The position numbers and the translations under genes were made by a program. A DNA stretch of 36,310 nt from Prorocentrum cordatum (lineage: Eukaryota; Sar; Dinophyceae; Prorocentrales; Prorocentraceae), in the NCBI GenBank assembly GCA_963575745.1, contig CAUYUJ010020242.1, forward strand, positions 124,759 to 161,068, given 5' to 3'. The notes beneath the pieces were generated by a model that was given only the letters and a program-made list of their open reading frames with translations, was not told the DNA's origin and made no database searches. Shown here one piece after another: positions 1 through 10,005 of this stretch; within the stretch, counting starts at the first letter, position 1, and each line of letters opens with the position of its first letter.

Positions 1-68
1 CCAGGCGAAAACGCAATTCTGCAATAGTTTGTCAGGAAGTATCAGGGGGGCCGCGTTTCGGTGGTAAA

Positions 69-90
69 TTGCCAGGATTCCGACAACTCG

Positions 91-146
<56 letters not shown>

Positions 147-580
147 TCCTCTAGCTCCCGCTCCAGCTCCCGACTCCGACCGACGACTACTCTAAACCCC
201 CCGGCAAGTCCGTGTCTGACTCCGAATTGGATGAGTCCGACGACGCCCATGACGACGAAGATGACGACAACGATGACGACGAAGACCGACCGACTCCGAC
301 TCTGAAACAAGCTCCGATTCGGGCTCCGACTCCGACTCCGACAACGGACAGCTCCCACGACGACGACGACGACAACGACGACCTCTACTCCTACCCCTGG
401 CCCGACTCCGACTCCGGCGACTCTGACTCTGCCTCTGGATCTGACTCTGACTCTAACGCTGACCCTGACTCTGAACGACCACAACGACGACGACGGAGGT
501 CAACGACGATGACGACGACGACGACGACTCCGGCTCCGACTCCGACTCTGGCTCCAGCTCCGACCTCTGGTGAGACTTCG
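69..580. repeat. Low-complexity (GAC)n and (CTCCGA)n tract
   Basis: Uninterrupted GAC/CGA triplets fill about 90-135, followed by degenerate GAC, CTCCGA and ACTCTG runs to about 580. One forward frame (212-691) reads as an Asp/Ser-rich, then Thr/Pro-rich polypeptide, and the reverse frames read as Arg- or Val-rich. This is what any GAC-type repeat gives in every frame, so I do not call a gene. An exon of an acidic Asp/Ser-rich protein cannot be excluded, because the forward frame stays open for about 160 codons. Confidence 0.85.
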
Positions 581-599
581 ACTCATCATCGATCACCCC

Positions 600-1660
600 C
601 CACCGCCCGCCACGCAGGGCGGGAGTGGCGGCGTTTGTCCTCGCCGCGTCCTGGCCTGATGCGGATGCATGCCCCTCGCCTGCGCACGTAGCCTGGCGCG
701 CACGAGCAACACGAACACAAAACGCACCGATTTCGCGGAGGAGGGACTTCGTCGAGATAGCAGACGTACACGAGCTTCTCCTTGTCCGAACAAAAACCAC
801 GCTATCGCCCAGAAGCTCGTAGAGCGTCTTACACGCGAGAGCTCTTGTTTTCTAAAATTACCCTGCGACGTACCCAACCCACGTGCATCAAATGGCAAGA
901 GGACTATGCCAACATTAGCAGGAACAACGACAGTGTAGACGCGGCGATTTGCTGCGCAAGCTACATGGGATGCGCATGCGTTGCACGATTCACAGGACGA
1001 CGATCGAAAGAACGAGGATTGAGGCCCCAGGATCGAAGAAGAACGGGAACGGGAACGAGGGGTAGGCGAGGGATGGAATGGAGGGCGGGGGGGGCGAAAG
1101 GCAATCGCGGAAGCAGCAGCACGCATGGAGAAGGTGAGGCGGGGAATAGGACGACGATGAAAGTGGCGGGAGGAGACAGAAGACTGCCGCGTTTTTCAAG
1201 TGCGAGCTAAACCCGCAGCGCTGCCTGCGCCATGTCGTCGCAGAGTTCCACATGATAAAACTTGTTTAGAGTGCAAGGAACGAGCGAGGCGTAGCTCGCC
1301 CGCTAGCTTCTCCGCCTCCTTCCCGCACATTTCAGCGCGGGAGCTGAACGCTCGCAGGCGCGCCGCCAGGTCTGCGGGCGGCCCGCGGGAAAGAAACTCA
1401 AGGCCGGGGTCGCGTATCATCAATCGGTTGTCCATCGTCCAAAGTTGCACTGGCGACGTACTGGTTGAACGCGGAGCGAGCAGCATCACGCGCGTGCCTG
1501 AACGCCACGCAGGTACAGTGCACGCGCGATTGGGACTTCAGGTCGATCACGCGCGTCTCCACCAGGCTTGGCAACACCACGCGACTGAGGATCTCACTGC
1601 GGTCTGCCATGCTGCTGTCCGCGAATGCAATGCGCTGCCTGCAAGTAAGGCGGCGGCGTC
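600..1660. other. Region without recognisable gene
   Basis: Mixed-composition sequence. Several overlapping open frames of 60-190 codons exist on both strands, but none shows a domain, motif or composition I recognise. The abundance of antiparallel frames reflects moderately high GC. I see no terminal structures of the element families found further right. Confidence 0.5.
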
Positions 1661-1670
1661 CACTTGTCTC

Positions 1671-1935
1671 AGAAGATGTTCCCGCGGGCCCGAAGGGCGA
1701 CCGCCAGCTCGAGCCGCGGCGCCGGCAGGCCAGATAAGGATCATGCAACAGCAAAGACGATGACAGAGCAACGAGGTATCGGCGAGTGCATGACAGGCCT
1801 CCGTTTCCTGCACTTCTTTCCTGTAGTTCCCCTAGCTCATCGAGCTCAGCAGATGTTTCTGCGGGTCCGAAGGACGACCGCCAGCTCGAGTCGCAGCGCC
1901 GACGAGCTGCATGCACATCAGGCAACACCCCAGGA
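1671..1935. repeat. Two-copy direct duplication, ~177-bp offset
   Basis: A segment starting around 1671 (AGATGTTCCCGCGGGCCCGA) recurs around 1848 (AGATGTTTCTGCGGGTCCGA). Similarity runs through GCGACCGCCAGCTCGAG and beyond for roughly 80 bp. The offset is about 177 bp, a multiple of three, so one forward frame and one reverse frame read through both copies. No product is recognisable. The spacing equals the monomer period of the repeats in 4235-36310, but the sequences are not obviously related. Confidence 0.6.
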
Positions 1936-2041
1936 GACACTGGCACACAACGATTTGACGTCAGTCAGTGCCAGACCACTCCATGTCTAGTTCCTCGCAC
2001 ACATACAATCGATCGCAGATGCGGGATAATCGAAGTAGAAT

Positions 2042-3702
2042 GACGGGTCCAATCTGCGTCCGCGTAGGACGTCACTATGCTGGACCCCGCAGCAGGTTTC
2101 GAAAGTGGCGACAGTTTCGTGGGCCCCACAGCAGCCCTCGAAAGTGGCGACAGTTTCACAGATCGCAGCCCCCCTGGGATGGCGAGGTCTAATCTGAGTC
2201 CCCGTAGGACGTCACTACGCTGGCACCCCAAGCAGCCTTCGAAAGTGGCGACAGTTTCACAGATCGCAGCCCCCCAGGGATGGCGAGGTCTAATCTGTAT
2301 CCCCGTAGGGCGTCACTCCGCTGGGCCCCCCCACGCAGCCTTCGAAAGTGGCGACAGTTTCACAGATCGCAGCCCCCCAGGGATGGCGAGGTCTAATCTG
2401 AATCCCCGTAGGGCGTCACTCCGCTGGGCCCCCCAGCAGCCCTCGAAAGTGGCGACAGTTTCACAGATCGCAGCCCCCCAGGAATGGCGAGGTCTAATCT
2501 GAATTCCCGTAGGGCGTCACTCCGCTGGGCCCCCCAGCAGCCCTCGAAAGTGGCGACAGTTTCACAGATCGCAGCCCCCCAGGGATGGCGAGGTCTAATC
2601 TGAATCCCCGTAGGGCGTCACTCCGCTGGGCCCCCCAGCAGCCCTCGAAAGTGGCGACAGTTTCACAGATCGCAGCCCCCCAGGGATGGCGAGGTCTAAT
2701 CTGAATCCCCGTGGGGCGTCACTCCGCTGGGCCCCCCAGCAGCCTCGAAAGTGGCGACAGTTTCACAGATCGCAGCCCCCCAGGGATGGCGAGGTCTAAT
2801 CTGAATCCCCGTAGGGCGTCACTCCGCTGGGCCCCCCAGCAGGCCTCGAAAGTGGCGATAGTTTCGCAGATCGCAGCCCCCCAGGGATGGCGAGGTCTAA
2901 TCTGAGTCCCCGTAGGGCGTCACTCCGCTGGCCACCCCAGCAGCCCTCGAAAGTGGCGACAGTTTCGCAGATCGCAGCCCCCCAGAGATGGCGAGGTCTA
3001 ATCTAAGTCCCCGTGGGGCGTCACTCCGCTGGCCACCCCAGCAGCCTTCGAAAGTGGCGACAGTTTCACAGATCGCAGCCCCCCAGGGATGGCGAGGTCT
3101 AATCTGAGTCCCCGTAGGGCGTCACTCCGCTGGCCACCCCAGCAGCCCTCGAAAGTGGCGACAGTTTCACAGATCGCAGCCCCCCAGGGATGGCGAGGTC
3201 TAATCTGAGTCCCCGTAGGGCGTCACTCCGCTGGCCACCCCAGCAGCCCTCGAAAGCGGCGACAGTTTCGCAGATCGCAGCCCCCCAGGGATGGCGAGGT
3301 CTAATCTGAGTCCCCGTGGGGCGTCACTCCGCTGGCCACCCCTGCCGCCCTCGAAACTAGCGACAATTTCGCAGATCGCAGCCCCCCAGGGATGGCGGGG
3401 TCTAATCTGAGTCCCCGTAGGGCGTCACTCCGCTGGCCACCCCAGCAGCCCTCGAAAGTGGCGACAGTTTCACAGATCGCAGCCCCCCACGGATGGCGAG
3501 GTCTAATCTGAGTCCCCGTGGGGCGTCACTCCGCTGGCCACCCCAGCAACCCTCGAAACTGGCGACAGTTTCACAGATCGCAGCCCCCCAGAGACGGCGA
3601 GGTCTAATCTGAGTCCCCGTGGGGCGCCACTCCGCTGGCCACCCCAGCAGCCCTCGAAACTGGCGACAGTTTCACAGATCGCCGCCCCCCAGGGATGGCG
3701 AG
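2042..3702. repeat. ~102-bp minisatellite, about 16-17 copies
   Basis: Tandem head-to-tail copies with a period of 100-103 bp. Each contains TCGAAAGTGGCGACAGTTTC, GATCGCAGCCCCCCAGGGAT, GGCGAGGTCTAATCTGA and GGGCGTCACTCCGCTGG. The first copy is degenerate and about 40 bp long. The last ends at 3702, at GGGATGGCGAG. Early copies (to about 2900) carry CTGGGCCCCCCAGCAG and later ones CTGGCCACCCCAGCAG, which suggests block-wise amplification. Frames open through two or three copies and then hit TGA in GGTCTAATCTGA, so this is not a coding repeat. No unique spacers are present, which rules out CRISPR. Confidence 0.95.
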
Positions 3703-3721
3703 CGGCAAGCTAGGTAGGTAA

Positions 3722-3780
3722 AAGGCAAGCGAGACGAAGAGGGGAGAGAGGAGGCGGGAGGAGGAGGAGGAAGGTGGAGA
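3722..3780. repeat. Purine-rich (GGA)n tract
   Basis: AGGGGAGAGAGGAGGCGGGA followed by GGAGGAGGAGG and AAGGTGG. A similar tract followed by AAAGGTGG occurs at 4188-4227. The two purine tracts bracket the unique segment 3781-4187. Confidence 0.8.
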
Positions 3781-4244
3781 CCACAGTGCTCTTTTCAAAA
3801 CGAGTACCCAACGCAGGAGGGTTGGGAATACAAGACAATCGCTTCAAAACTCGAAAGATATGTTCTCGGGTGCAGCACGCAGTTCTGTTACCTGGGACTG
3901 TGATAACAGACACGGTTGAGCTATTACAAATGCAGGAAACCTGGTTTGAATGTAATACACAAGACTTAAAACCAAAAATGACATGTTCAAATCCACTGTT
4001 CTTCGGGTTCGTCCCCAGTCAGGCCATGCTCGGCGAGTTAGACGGCAAACTTGGGTGGAAGCTAACATCGCCATCTTGGGTGACACTGGAGGCCTTGTTT
4101 AGAAATTTTCGCCCTGAGCATTCGAGAGGAAAAGACACACACAAAGTACGCGAGTTATGCCAGATACGTCATGCCAGTTGGGCAAGAGAGGAAGAGGAGG
4201 AGGAGGAGGAGGAGGAGGAGAAAGGTGGCGACAATGACTCGTAG
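3774..4244 (+). CDS. Unrecognised ORF, 156 codons, acidic C-terminus (doubtful)
   Basis: The frame runs from an ATG at 3774 to a TAG at 4242. It shows no recognisable domain. The last 25 residues are Glu-rich because the frame crosses the (GAG)n tract, and then it runs two to three codons into the inverted repeat element that begins at 4235, where it terminates. Both ends lie in repeat DNA, so only about residues 5-135 come from unique sequence. It could be a fragment of a host exon or a chance frame. Confidence 0.15.
   Translation: METTVLFSKRVPNAGGLGIQDNRFKTRKICSRVQHAVLLPGTVITDTVELLQMQETWFECNTQDLKPKMTCSNPLFFGFVPSQAMLGELDGKLGWKLTSPSWVTLEALFRNFRPEHSRGKDTHKVRELCQIRHASWAREEEEEEEEEEEKGGDNDS
4188..4222. 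repeat. (GAG)n tract at left edge of the nested-element block
   Basis: GAGGAAGAGGAGGAGGAGGA and continuation. A (TCC)n tract, its complement, lies at 5241-5269 on the far side of the inverted element 4235-5240, so the element sits between oppositely oriented purine/pyrimidine tracts. Confidence 0.8.
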
Positions 4245-5240
4245 AGCTTCCCTAGGAGCGAAGCGGCGAAGCTAGAGAGTAATTCCGGCGCGCCGGCGGG
4301 CTAGTTGGCAAGAAAATATCGACGGAAGTTCTGTCTGTTTTTAACTGATTTAAATTGAACTTCTCGAAATCTGAACATACGTTAGAACTCTAATATTTTC
4401 CACCCCCATATTCGATCCTACTTCCGCTCGCCATCTTAATATCAGGTCGATCGGGTACATACTACTGTCAGGAAGCACTCAGGCGGGATCGGCTGTTTAA
4501 TGTCATCTTGGCAGGTGCTGCCAGTTGTCTCGACTTAACTCGAGCTGCAGATGAGCTACAGAGCTGTTCGACACAACAATCGTAAGGGAATCAACACAAG
4601 CACTAATCTCGAGTATCTGGATGCCCGAACTCGGTCTGCTACCAGAGCTGGGTCCGAAAAACTACTCGTACTCTGCCAATTTTCTTAAGACATCATCATG
4701 AGTTCCTTGATGTAACTCGAGCTGCAGATCAGCTACAGAGCTGTTCAGCACAGCAATCGCACCAAAATCATCAGGAGCGCTAGTCTCGAGTATCTAGATG
4801 CCCGAACTCGGTATGCTACTAGAGCTGGGTCCGGAAAAATATTCGTACTTTATTAACGTTTAAAGCGATGGTGATGACTTTCTTGAGATAACTCGAGCTG
4901 CAGATGAGCTACAGAGCTGTTCAGCACAGCTATAGGAAGAAAATCATCAGACGCGGTAGACTCGAGTATCTAGATGCCCGAGCTCGGTCTGCTACCAGAG
5001 CTGGGTCCAAAAAACTGCCCGTACTTTGCAAAATTTTGAAGAGATGATGATGACTCTCTTGAGATAACTCGAGCTGCAGATGAGCTACAGAGCTGTTCCG
5101 CACAGCAATCGAAAGGAAATCATCATAAGCACTAGTCTCAAGTGTCTGGATGCTCGGACTTGGTCTGCTTCCAGAGTTGGAACCAGTTGCAAATGTTTGA
5201 AATCGGTATGCTACCAGAGCTGGAACCCAAAAAAATCGCA
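4235..5240 (+). mobile_element. Type 1 Helentron-like element, opposite orientation
   Basis: This is the only long element whose 5' end lies at the left. It begins TGACTCGTAGAGCTTCCCT at 4235. The next ~90 bp are the reverse complement of the tail found at the right end of the other type 1 elements (GAATTACTC, GGCGCGCCGG, CTAGTTGGCAAG). The complement of the tail core (CGCTCGCCATCTTAAT) follows near 4430. Four 176-177-bp monomers come next, with CGAGCTGCAG at 4541, 4718, 4894 and 5070. The expected 3' hairpin is missing: similarity stops around 5230 at a (TCC)n tract, so the element is 3' truncated. It marks the left boundary of the element block. Confidence 0.75.
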
Positions 5241-5269
5241 CTCCTCCTCCTCGTCCTCTCCTTCTCCTC
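5241..5269. repeat. (TCC)n pyrimidine tract
   Basis: CTCCTCCTCCTCGTCCTCTC and continuation, immediately before the degenerate hairpin head at 5272. Confidence 0.8.
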
Positions 5270-5332
5270 AACTGGGAGCCGGCGGTAAACCGTCAACCAG
5301 GTTTTTCCGGTTTGCGGTCTCGCTAATCAGGC

Positions 5333-5500
5333 CCCTGGAGAGCTCTGCGGGGCCCCCCTGAAGCGCTCGGGAAGCGCTGCCAGGCACGCCCCGATTCGTG
5401 CCTGCACGCGTGCAGGCACACGTGGACGCGTGCCGGAAGCGCTCCCGGACAAGCTGCCGGGCGGGCGAGCCGAGGATCGTGCACCGGGGGGGCACCACCA
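5333..5500 (+). repeat. GC-rich module, copy 1 (left part)
   Basis: Very GC-rich. It contains a perfect palindrome at 5399-5420 with core TGCCTGCACGCGTGCAGGCA, flanked by GAAGCGCTGCCAGG and GTGCCGGAAGCGCTCCCGGA. The same word order recurs at 11318-11625, 22683-22917 and 28495-28893, and inverted at 12210-12413. It is cut at CACCACCA by the element starting at 5501. Confidence 0.75.
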
Positions 5501-6620
5501 CTGGGCGCCGGCGGTAAACCGTCAACCTTCCTTACCGCCGGGGGACTCGTAGAGCTTCCTGAGCAGATATAATGTCGAAAAAATTGCAGAGAACGAATAG
5601 TTTTTCATCCTAAACGATTTCAGACCTCTCGATGCAACAGCCAAGCGCCCCTCATGCTTCTGGATCGTTTTCTGTGCGCACGAGCTCCGTAGCTCTCCTA
5701 CAGCCCGAGTTACGTGCGAAAAACGACAGCACCTCTCAAGATCACTCGAACAATACAAATAGTAGTATCAGACCGAGTTCAGACATCTGAATGCAACAGG
5801 CGGACGCGCCTGATGCCTCCGAATCGATTCCTGTGATTACCAGCCCTGCAGCCCCCTTACAGCCCGAGTTAAGTGCAGAGAACAGACTGCACCTCTGAAG
5901 ATGACTCGAACAGTACGGATAGTTTCGCGGACCTAGCTCAGGCAGCAGGCCGAGTTCAGGGTCTGAATGCGACAGGTGGACGCGCCTGATGTCTCCGAAC
6001 CGATTCCAGTGATTACCAGCCATGCAGCCCCCTTACAGCTCGAGTTAAGTGCAGAAAACGGACAGCACCTCTCAAGATGACTCGACGAATACGAATAGTT
6101 ATGCGAACCTAGCTCGGACAGCACACCGAGTTCCGAGCTCTGGATTTGGCAGGCGGACGCGCCTGATGTCCCCGAATCGATTCCTGTAAGTACGAGCCCT
6201 GTAGCCTCACTACAGCCCGAGTTAAATGCAGAAAACTGTCAGCACCTCTCAAGATGACTCCAACAACACGAATAGTTTCGCAGACCTAGCCCGGGCAGCA
6301 GACCGAGTTCAGACATCTGGATGGGACAGACGAACGCGCCTGATGATTCCCAATCGATTGCTGTGATAACGAGCTCTGTAGCTGCCCTACAGCTCGAGTT
6401 GAGTACAAAATACCGACAACGCGTATCAAGACGACTCGAAACAGCCGATCCCGCCGCGATGCTTTTTGCAGAAATATTGACCCGATCGAGCGGAGATTAA
6501 GATGGCGAGCGGGAATAAGATCGAATATGGTCAGAAAAAAAAACTAGAGCTCAAACGAATTGTTGGATTTCGAGAACAAAATTTTCAACCGACCAAAAGT
6601 CAGCAAAAGGTCTGTCGAGA

Positions 6621-8225
6621 CTGGGCGCCGGCGGTAAACCGTCAACCTTTGTTACCGCCGGGGGGACTCGTAGAGCTTCCTGACAACATATAATGTCGAA
6701 AACAATTACACAGAAAAAATAGTTTCTCAGCCCAAGCAATTTCAGACCTCTCGGATGGAACAGCCGAACGCCCCCGATGCTTCTGGATTGTCTTCTGTAC
6801 GAGCTCTGCAGCTCTCCTACAGCCTGAGTTACGTGCGTAAATCGACAGCACCTCTCAAGATGATTCGAACAATTCGAATAGTTTGGCAAACCTAGCTCGA
6901 GTATCAGACCGAGTTCAGACCTCTGCATGCGACAGGCGCACGCGTCTGATCTCTCTAAATCGATTCCTGTGATTACCAGCCCTGCAGCCCCCCTACAGCC
7001 CGAGTCAAGTGCAGGAAACCGACAGCACCTCTCAGGGTGACTCGAACAATACGAATAGTTTGGCGGGCCTAGTTCGGGCAGCAGACAGAGTTCGGAGGTC
7101 TCGATTCGAAAGCCACACGCGCCTGATGTCTGCGGATCGATTCCACTGATTACCAGCCATGCAGCCCCCCGACAGCCCGAGTAGTGCAGAGAACGGACAG
7201 CATCTCTCAAGATGACTGGAACAATGCGAACAGTTTCGCGATTCTAGACCGGGCAGCAGACCGAGTTCAGAGCTCTGGATTCAACAGACAGCGGCCAATG
7301 ATGATTCTGAATCAGATTCTGTACGCATCAGCTCTGTAGCTGTCCTGTAGCTCGAGTTAAGTACAGAAAACCGAGAGCGTCTGTCAAGATGACTCGAATA
7401 ATACAAATAGGTTTGCGGACCTAGCTCGGCTAGCAGACCGAGTTCAGACCTCTGGGTTCAACAGGCGAACGCGCCTGATCATTCTGAATCGATTAGCTCT
7501 GCTTACCAGCTCTGTAGCTGCCCTAAAGCTCGAGTTATCTTGAGAAAACCGTCACCGCGTGACAAGATAACCCGAAACGGGCGATCCCGCCGCAGTGCTT
7601 CTTGGCAGTAAAAGGTACCCGATCGAGCTGAGATCAAGACGGCGAGCGGGAATAAGATCGAATATCACGGGAAAAAATACTAGAGCTCTAACGAATTGTT
7701 GACTTCCGAGAACAAAATTCTCAACCGACCAAAAGTCACCAAAATGTCCGTCGATATTGTTCTTGCCAACTAGCTCTCCAGCGCCCCGGAATTACTGGCG
7801 CCGGCGGTGAACCGTCAACCTGGTCACCGCCGGGAACCTCGTAGAGCTCCTTCCACTGACAAGAGTGCAGAGAATCGACGCAGAGTGAAAAGATAGACAT
7901 TTTTCGAAAATCTTGATTTTCGATTTTTTCGATCTTCATATTCGTTCAGTTCCTTGAAGTCAACTCATGCAAAAATGCATCGGGAGAGCTGAGCTGCTGT
8001 CACAGAGGAGTTTGAATGCCAATGCGACGCGCAAAAATCTGCTAAAATGAAATGTCAAATATCTTTCAAATTTTCGCAAAACCGCCCAAAAGTTGCCACA
8101 TTGGCCGGGTGGGCCAACTAGCTCCACCCCGCGCCGGAATTCCTCTAGCTCATCGATGCCGAAGAGCTCTTCAAGGTACTCTTAAGCTTCCAGCAATAAC
8201 ATGCTAAGGGAAGCTCTACGGGTTA
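6621..8225 (-). mobile_element. Type 1 element, complete, nested in 5501 element
   Basis: Head 6621-6682 has a perfect CCGGCGGTAA/TTACCGCCGG stem, ACTCGTAGAGCTTCC and CATATAATG. The monomers run to about 7560, and the tail core near 7639 has ACG in place of ATG. The tail is cut after GGAATTA (7794) by a short element and resumes at 8179 (CTCTTAAGCTTCCAGC), ending AAGCTCTACGGGTTA at 8225. The outer sequence reads GTCGAGA before it and TTTTTCTTGCC after it. Joined, they give the uninterrupted tail seen elsewhere (for example at 13866). Net length is about 1.22 kb. Confidence 0.85.
7795..8178 (-). mobile_element. Type 2 (short) element, complete, 384 bp
   Basis: The head CTGGCGCCGGCGGTGAACC with returning arm TCACCGCCGG carries the G-C version of the stem pair that is A-T in type 1. 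The inner terminal repeat ACCTCGTAGAGCTCC and the right end AGAGCTCTTCAAGGTA follow. The body has no monomers. It contains TCAAATATCTTTCAAA, CCCAAAAGTTGCCACATTGG and AACTAGCTCCACCCCGCGCC. It is inserted as GGAATTA^CTCTTAAGC, and excision restores the outer tail exactly. Confidence 0.85.
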
Positions 8226-8347
8226 TTTTTCTTGCCAACTAGCTCTCCAGCGCGCCGGAATTACTCTTAAGCTTCCAGCAACTAGCTAAGGGAAGCACTC
8301 ACCACCATCTGGCTTCGAATCTAAAACCCTCTAGCTCTGAGAGAGTA

Positions 8348-9551
8348 CTGGGCGCCGGCGGTAAACCGTCAACCTTTCTTACCGCCGGGGGACTCGTAGA
8401 GCTTCCTGACCATATATAATGTCGAAAAAAATTGCAGAGAACAAATACTTTTTAAGCCTAAGCGATTTCAGAACTCTCGATGCAACAGCCGAACGCCCCT
8501 CATGCTTCTGGATCGTTGTCTGTGCGCACGAGCTCCGTAGCTCTCGTACAGCCCGAGTTGTGCGGAAATCGACAGCACCTCTGAAGATCACTCGAACAAT
8601 ACAAATAGTTTCGCGAATCTAGCTCGAGTATCAGACAGATTTCAGACTTCTGGATGCAACAGGCGGGCGCGCCTGATGTCTCCTAATCGATTCCAGTGAT
8701 TACCAGCCGTGCAGCCCTCTTGCAGCCGAGTTGAGTGCAGAAAACCGACAGCAGCTCTGAAGATGACTCGAACAATACGAATAGTTTCGCGGACGTTGCT
8801 CGGGCAGCAGACCGAGTTCAGACCTCTGAATGCGTCAGGCAGACGCGACTGATGTCTTCGAATCGATCCCAGTGATTACCAGCCCTGCAGCCCCCTCCGA
8901 ACTCGAGTTAAGGGCAGAAAACGGACAGCACCTCTCAAGATGACTCGAAGAATACGGATAGTTTTGCGAACCTAGCTCGGGCAGCACACCAAGTTCAGAG
9001 CTCTGAATGCGTCAGACAGACGCGACTCATGTCTCCAAATCGATTTGTGATTACCAGCCCTGCAGCCCTCTTACAGCTCGAGTTAAGGGCAGAAAACCGA
9101 CAGCAGCTTTCAAGATGACTCGAACAATACGAACAGTTTCGCGAACCTAGCTCGAGCAGCACACCGAGTTCAAACCTCTAGAATGGAAAAAACAAACGCG
9201 CCTGATGATTCGCAATCGATTTCTGTCATAATGAGCTCTGTAGCTGCCCTACAGTACAAATTACTGACAACGCGTATCAAGATGACTCGAAACAGCCGAT
9301 CCCGCCGCGACGCTTTTTCCACAAATATTCATCCGATCGAGCTGAGATTAAGATGGCGAGCGGGAATAAGATCGAATATGGTCAGAAAAAATACTAGAGC
9401 TCAACGAATTGTTGAATTTCGAGAAGAAAATTTTCAACCGACCAAAAATCAGCAAAAGGTCCGTCGAGTTTTTTCTTGCCAACTAGCTCTCCAGCGCGCC
9501 GGAATTACTCTTAAGCTTCCAGAAACAAGCTGAGGGAAGCTCTACGAGTTA
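8348..9551 (-). mobile_element. Type 1 element, complete, 1204 bp
   Basis: Head 8348-8409 with a perfect stem, ACTCGTAGAGCTTCC and CATATATAATG. The array has about five monomers, with GATGACTCGAA near 8763, 8939 and 9114. The tail core at 9353 encodes MASGNKIEYGQKKY. The right end is GGGAAGCTCTACGAGTTA at 9551. It is inserted in the GC-rich module of the 5272 element at GAGAGAGTA^CTCTGGGG. The empty site is less certain here because that module is divergent. Confidence 0.8.
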
Positions 9552-9567
9552 CTCTGGGGAACACCGA

Positions 9568-9964
9568 CTGGCGCCGGCGGTGAACCGTCAACCTGGTCAC
9601 CGCCGGGAACCTCGTAGAGCTCCTTGCATCCGTGAGAAAGCTCACGATCAAAGGGAGAGCTTCTGGGAGGTTTTCTACGAAAACTTCAAGTTGAGATTTT
9701 TCGGAGTGAACATGAAGTCGGTTCCTCCAAGTGAACTGGTACTGAAAATAGCTCTAGAGGGCTGAGCTGCTCAGAGAACAAAGTTTAGATCTGAATGCTC
9801 GGAGTAAAAATCTGCTTTCTCAAAATGAATTGTCAAATATCTTTCAAAGAATTGCGAAACCGACCAAAAGTTACCACTTTGTCCTTTCTGGACGGGTCGA
9901 CCAACTAGCTCCACCCGCGCCGGAATTCCTCTAGCTCATCGATGCCGAAGAGCTCTACGAGGTA
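9568..9964 (-). mobile_element. Type 2 element, complete, 397 bp
   Basis: The head is CTGGCGCCGGCGGTGAACC with TCACCGCCGGG and ACCTCGTAGAGCTCC. The body includes GGGAGAGCTTCTGGGAGG, GTTCCTCCAAGTG and TTGTCAAATATCTTTCAAAG. The right end is GAGCTCTACGAGGTA. The outer sequence (AACACCGA, then CCCAAAGTCACCACTTTGTC) matches the uninterrupted order at 28892-28925. Confidence 0.8.
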
Positions 9965-10005
9965 CCCAAAGTCACCACTTTGTCCTTTATGGCCGGGTCG
10001 ACCAA

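Larger units (their letters stand above)
5501..8301 (-). mobile_element. Type 1 element (~1.2 kb after removing inserts)
   Basis: Head 5501-5562: hairpin arms CCGGCGGTAA and TTACCGCCGG, then ACTCGTAGAGCTTCC and the TATA-like GATATAATG. Monomers start at GATSACTCG near 5740, 5900, 6076, 6253 and 6430. The tail core (ATGGCGAGCGGGAATAAGATCG) is at 6502. The tail is cut at GTCGAGA|6621 by another element and resumes exactly at 8226 (TTTTTCTTGCCAACTAGC). Its right end is damaged: GGGAAGC is followed directly by host CTCACCACCATCTGG instead of TCTACGAGTTA. CACCACCA flanks both sides, so this copy ended or was repaired abnormally. Confidence 0.75.
5272..10005 (-). mobile_element. Outermost degenerate element with GC-rich module; interrupted repeatedly
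   Basis: It starts with a decayed head (CTGGGAGCCGGCGGTAAACC; the returning hairpin arm is lost) and a GC-rich module (5333-5500). That module is cut by the elements at 5501, 8348 and 9568. Its own sequence reappears at 8302-8347 (CTGGCTTCGAATCTAAAACC), 9552-9567 and 9965-10005 (TCACCACTTTGTCC, GGGTCGACCAA). These pieces line up in order with the uninterrupted module-containing element at 28205-29004. It is then cut at CCAA^CTAGCTCC by the element at 10006, and I could not find its right end. It has the worst-preserved head in the block, as expected for the oldest, outermost layer. Confidence 0.6.

Noticed and set aside
69-691. Asp/Ser-rich or Arg-rich protein genes on both strands
   Set aside because: All frames are open only because of the GAC/CTCCGA repeats; there is no domain or start context.
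2077-2905. Open frames reading a 34-residue repeat through the minisatellite
   Set aside because: Copies vary between 100 and 103 bp, so the frame breaks, and a TGA is built into the repeat consensus. This is a non-coding tandem repeat.
2042-3702. CRISPR array
   Set aside because: The unit is ~102 bp with no unique spacers, and the context is eukaryotic.
6551-7210. 219-codon reverse frame across monomers (and similar frames in other elements)
   Set aside because: It repeats the same degenerate motif because it reads tandem monomers. Frames are not conserved between elements, and several end in the hairpin head.
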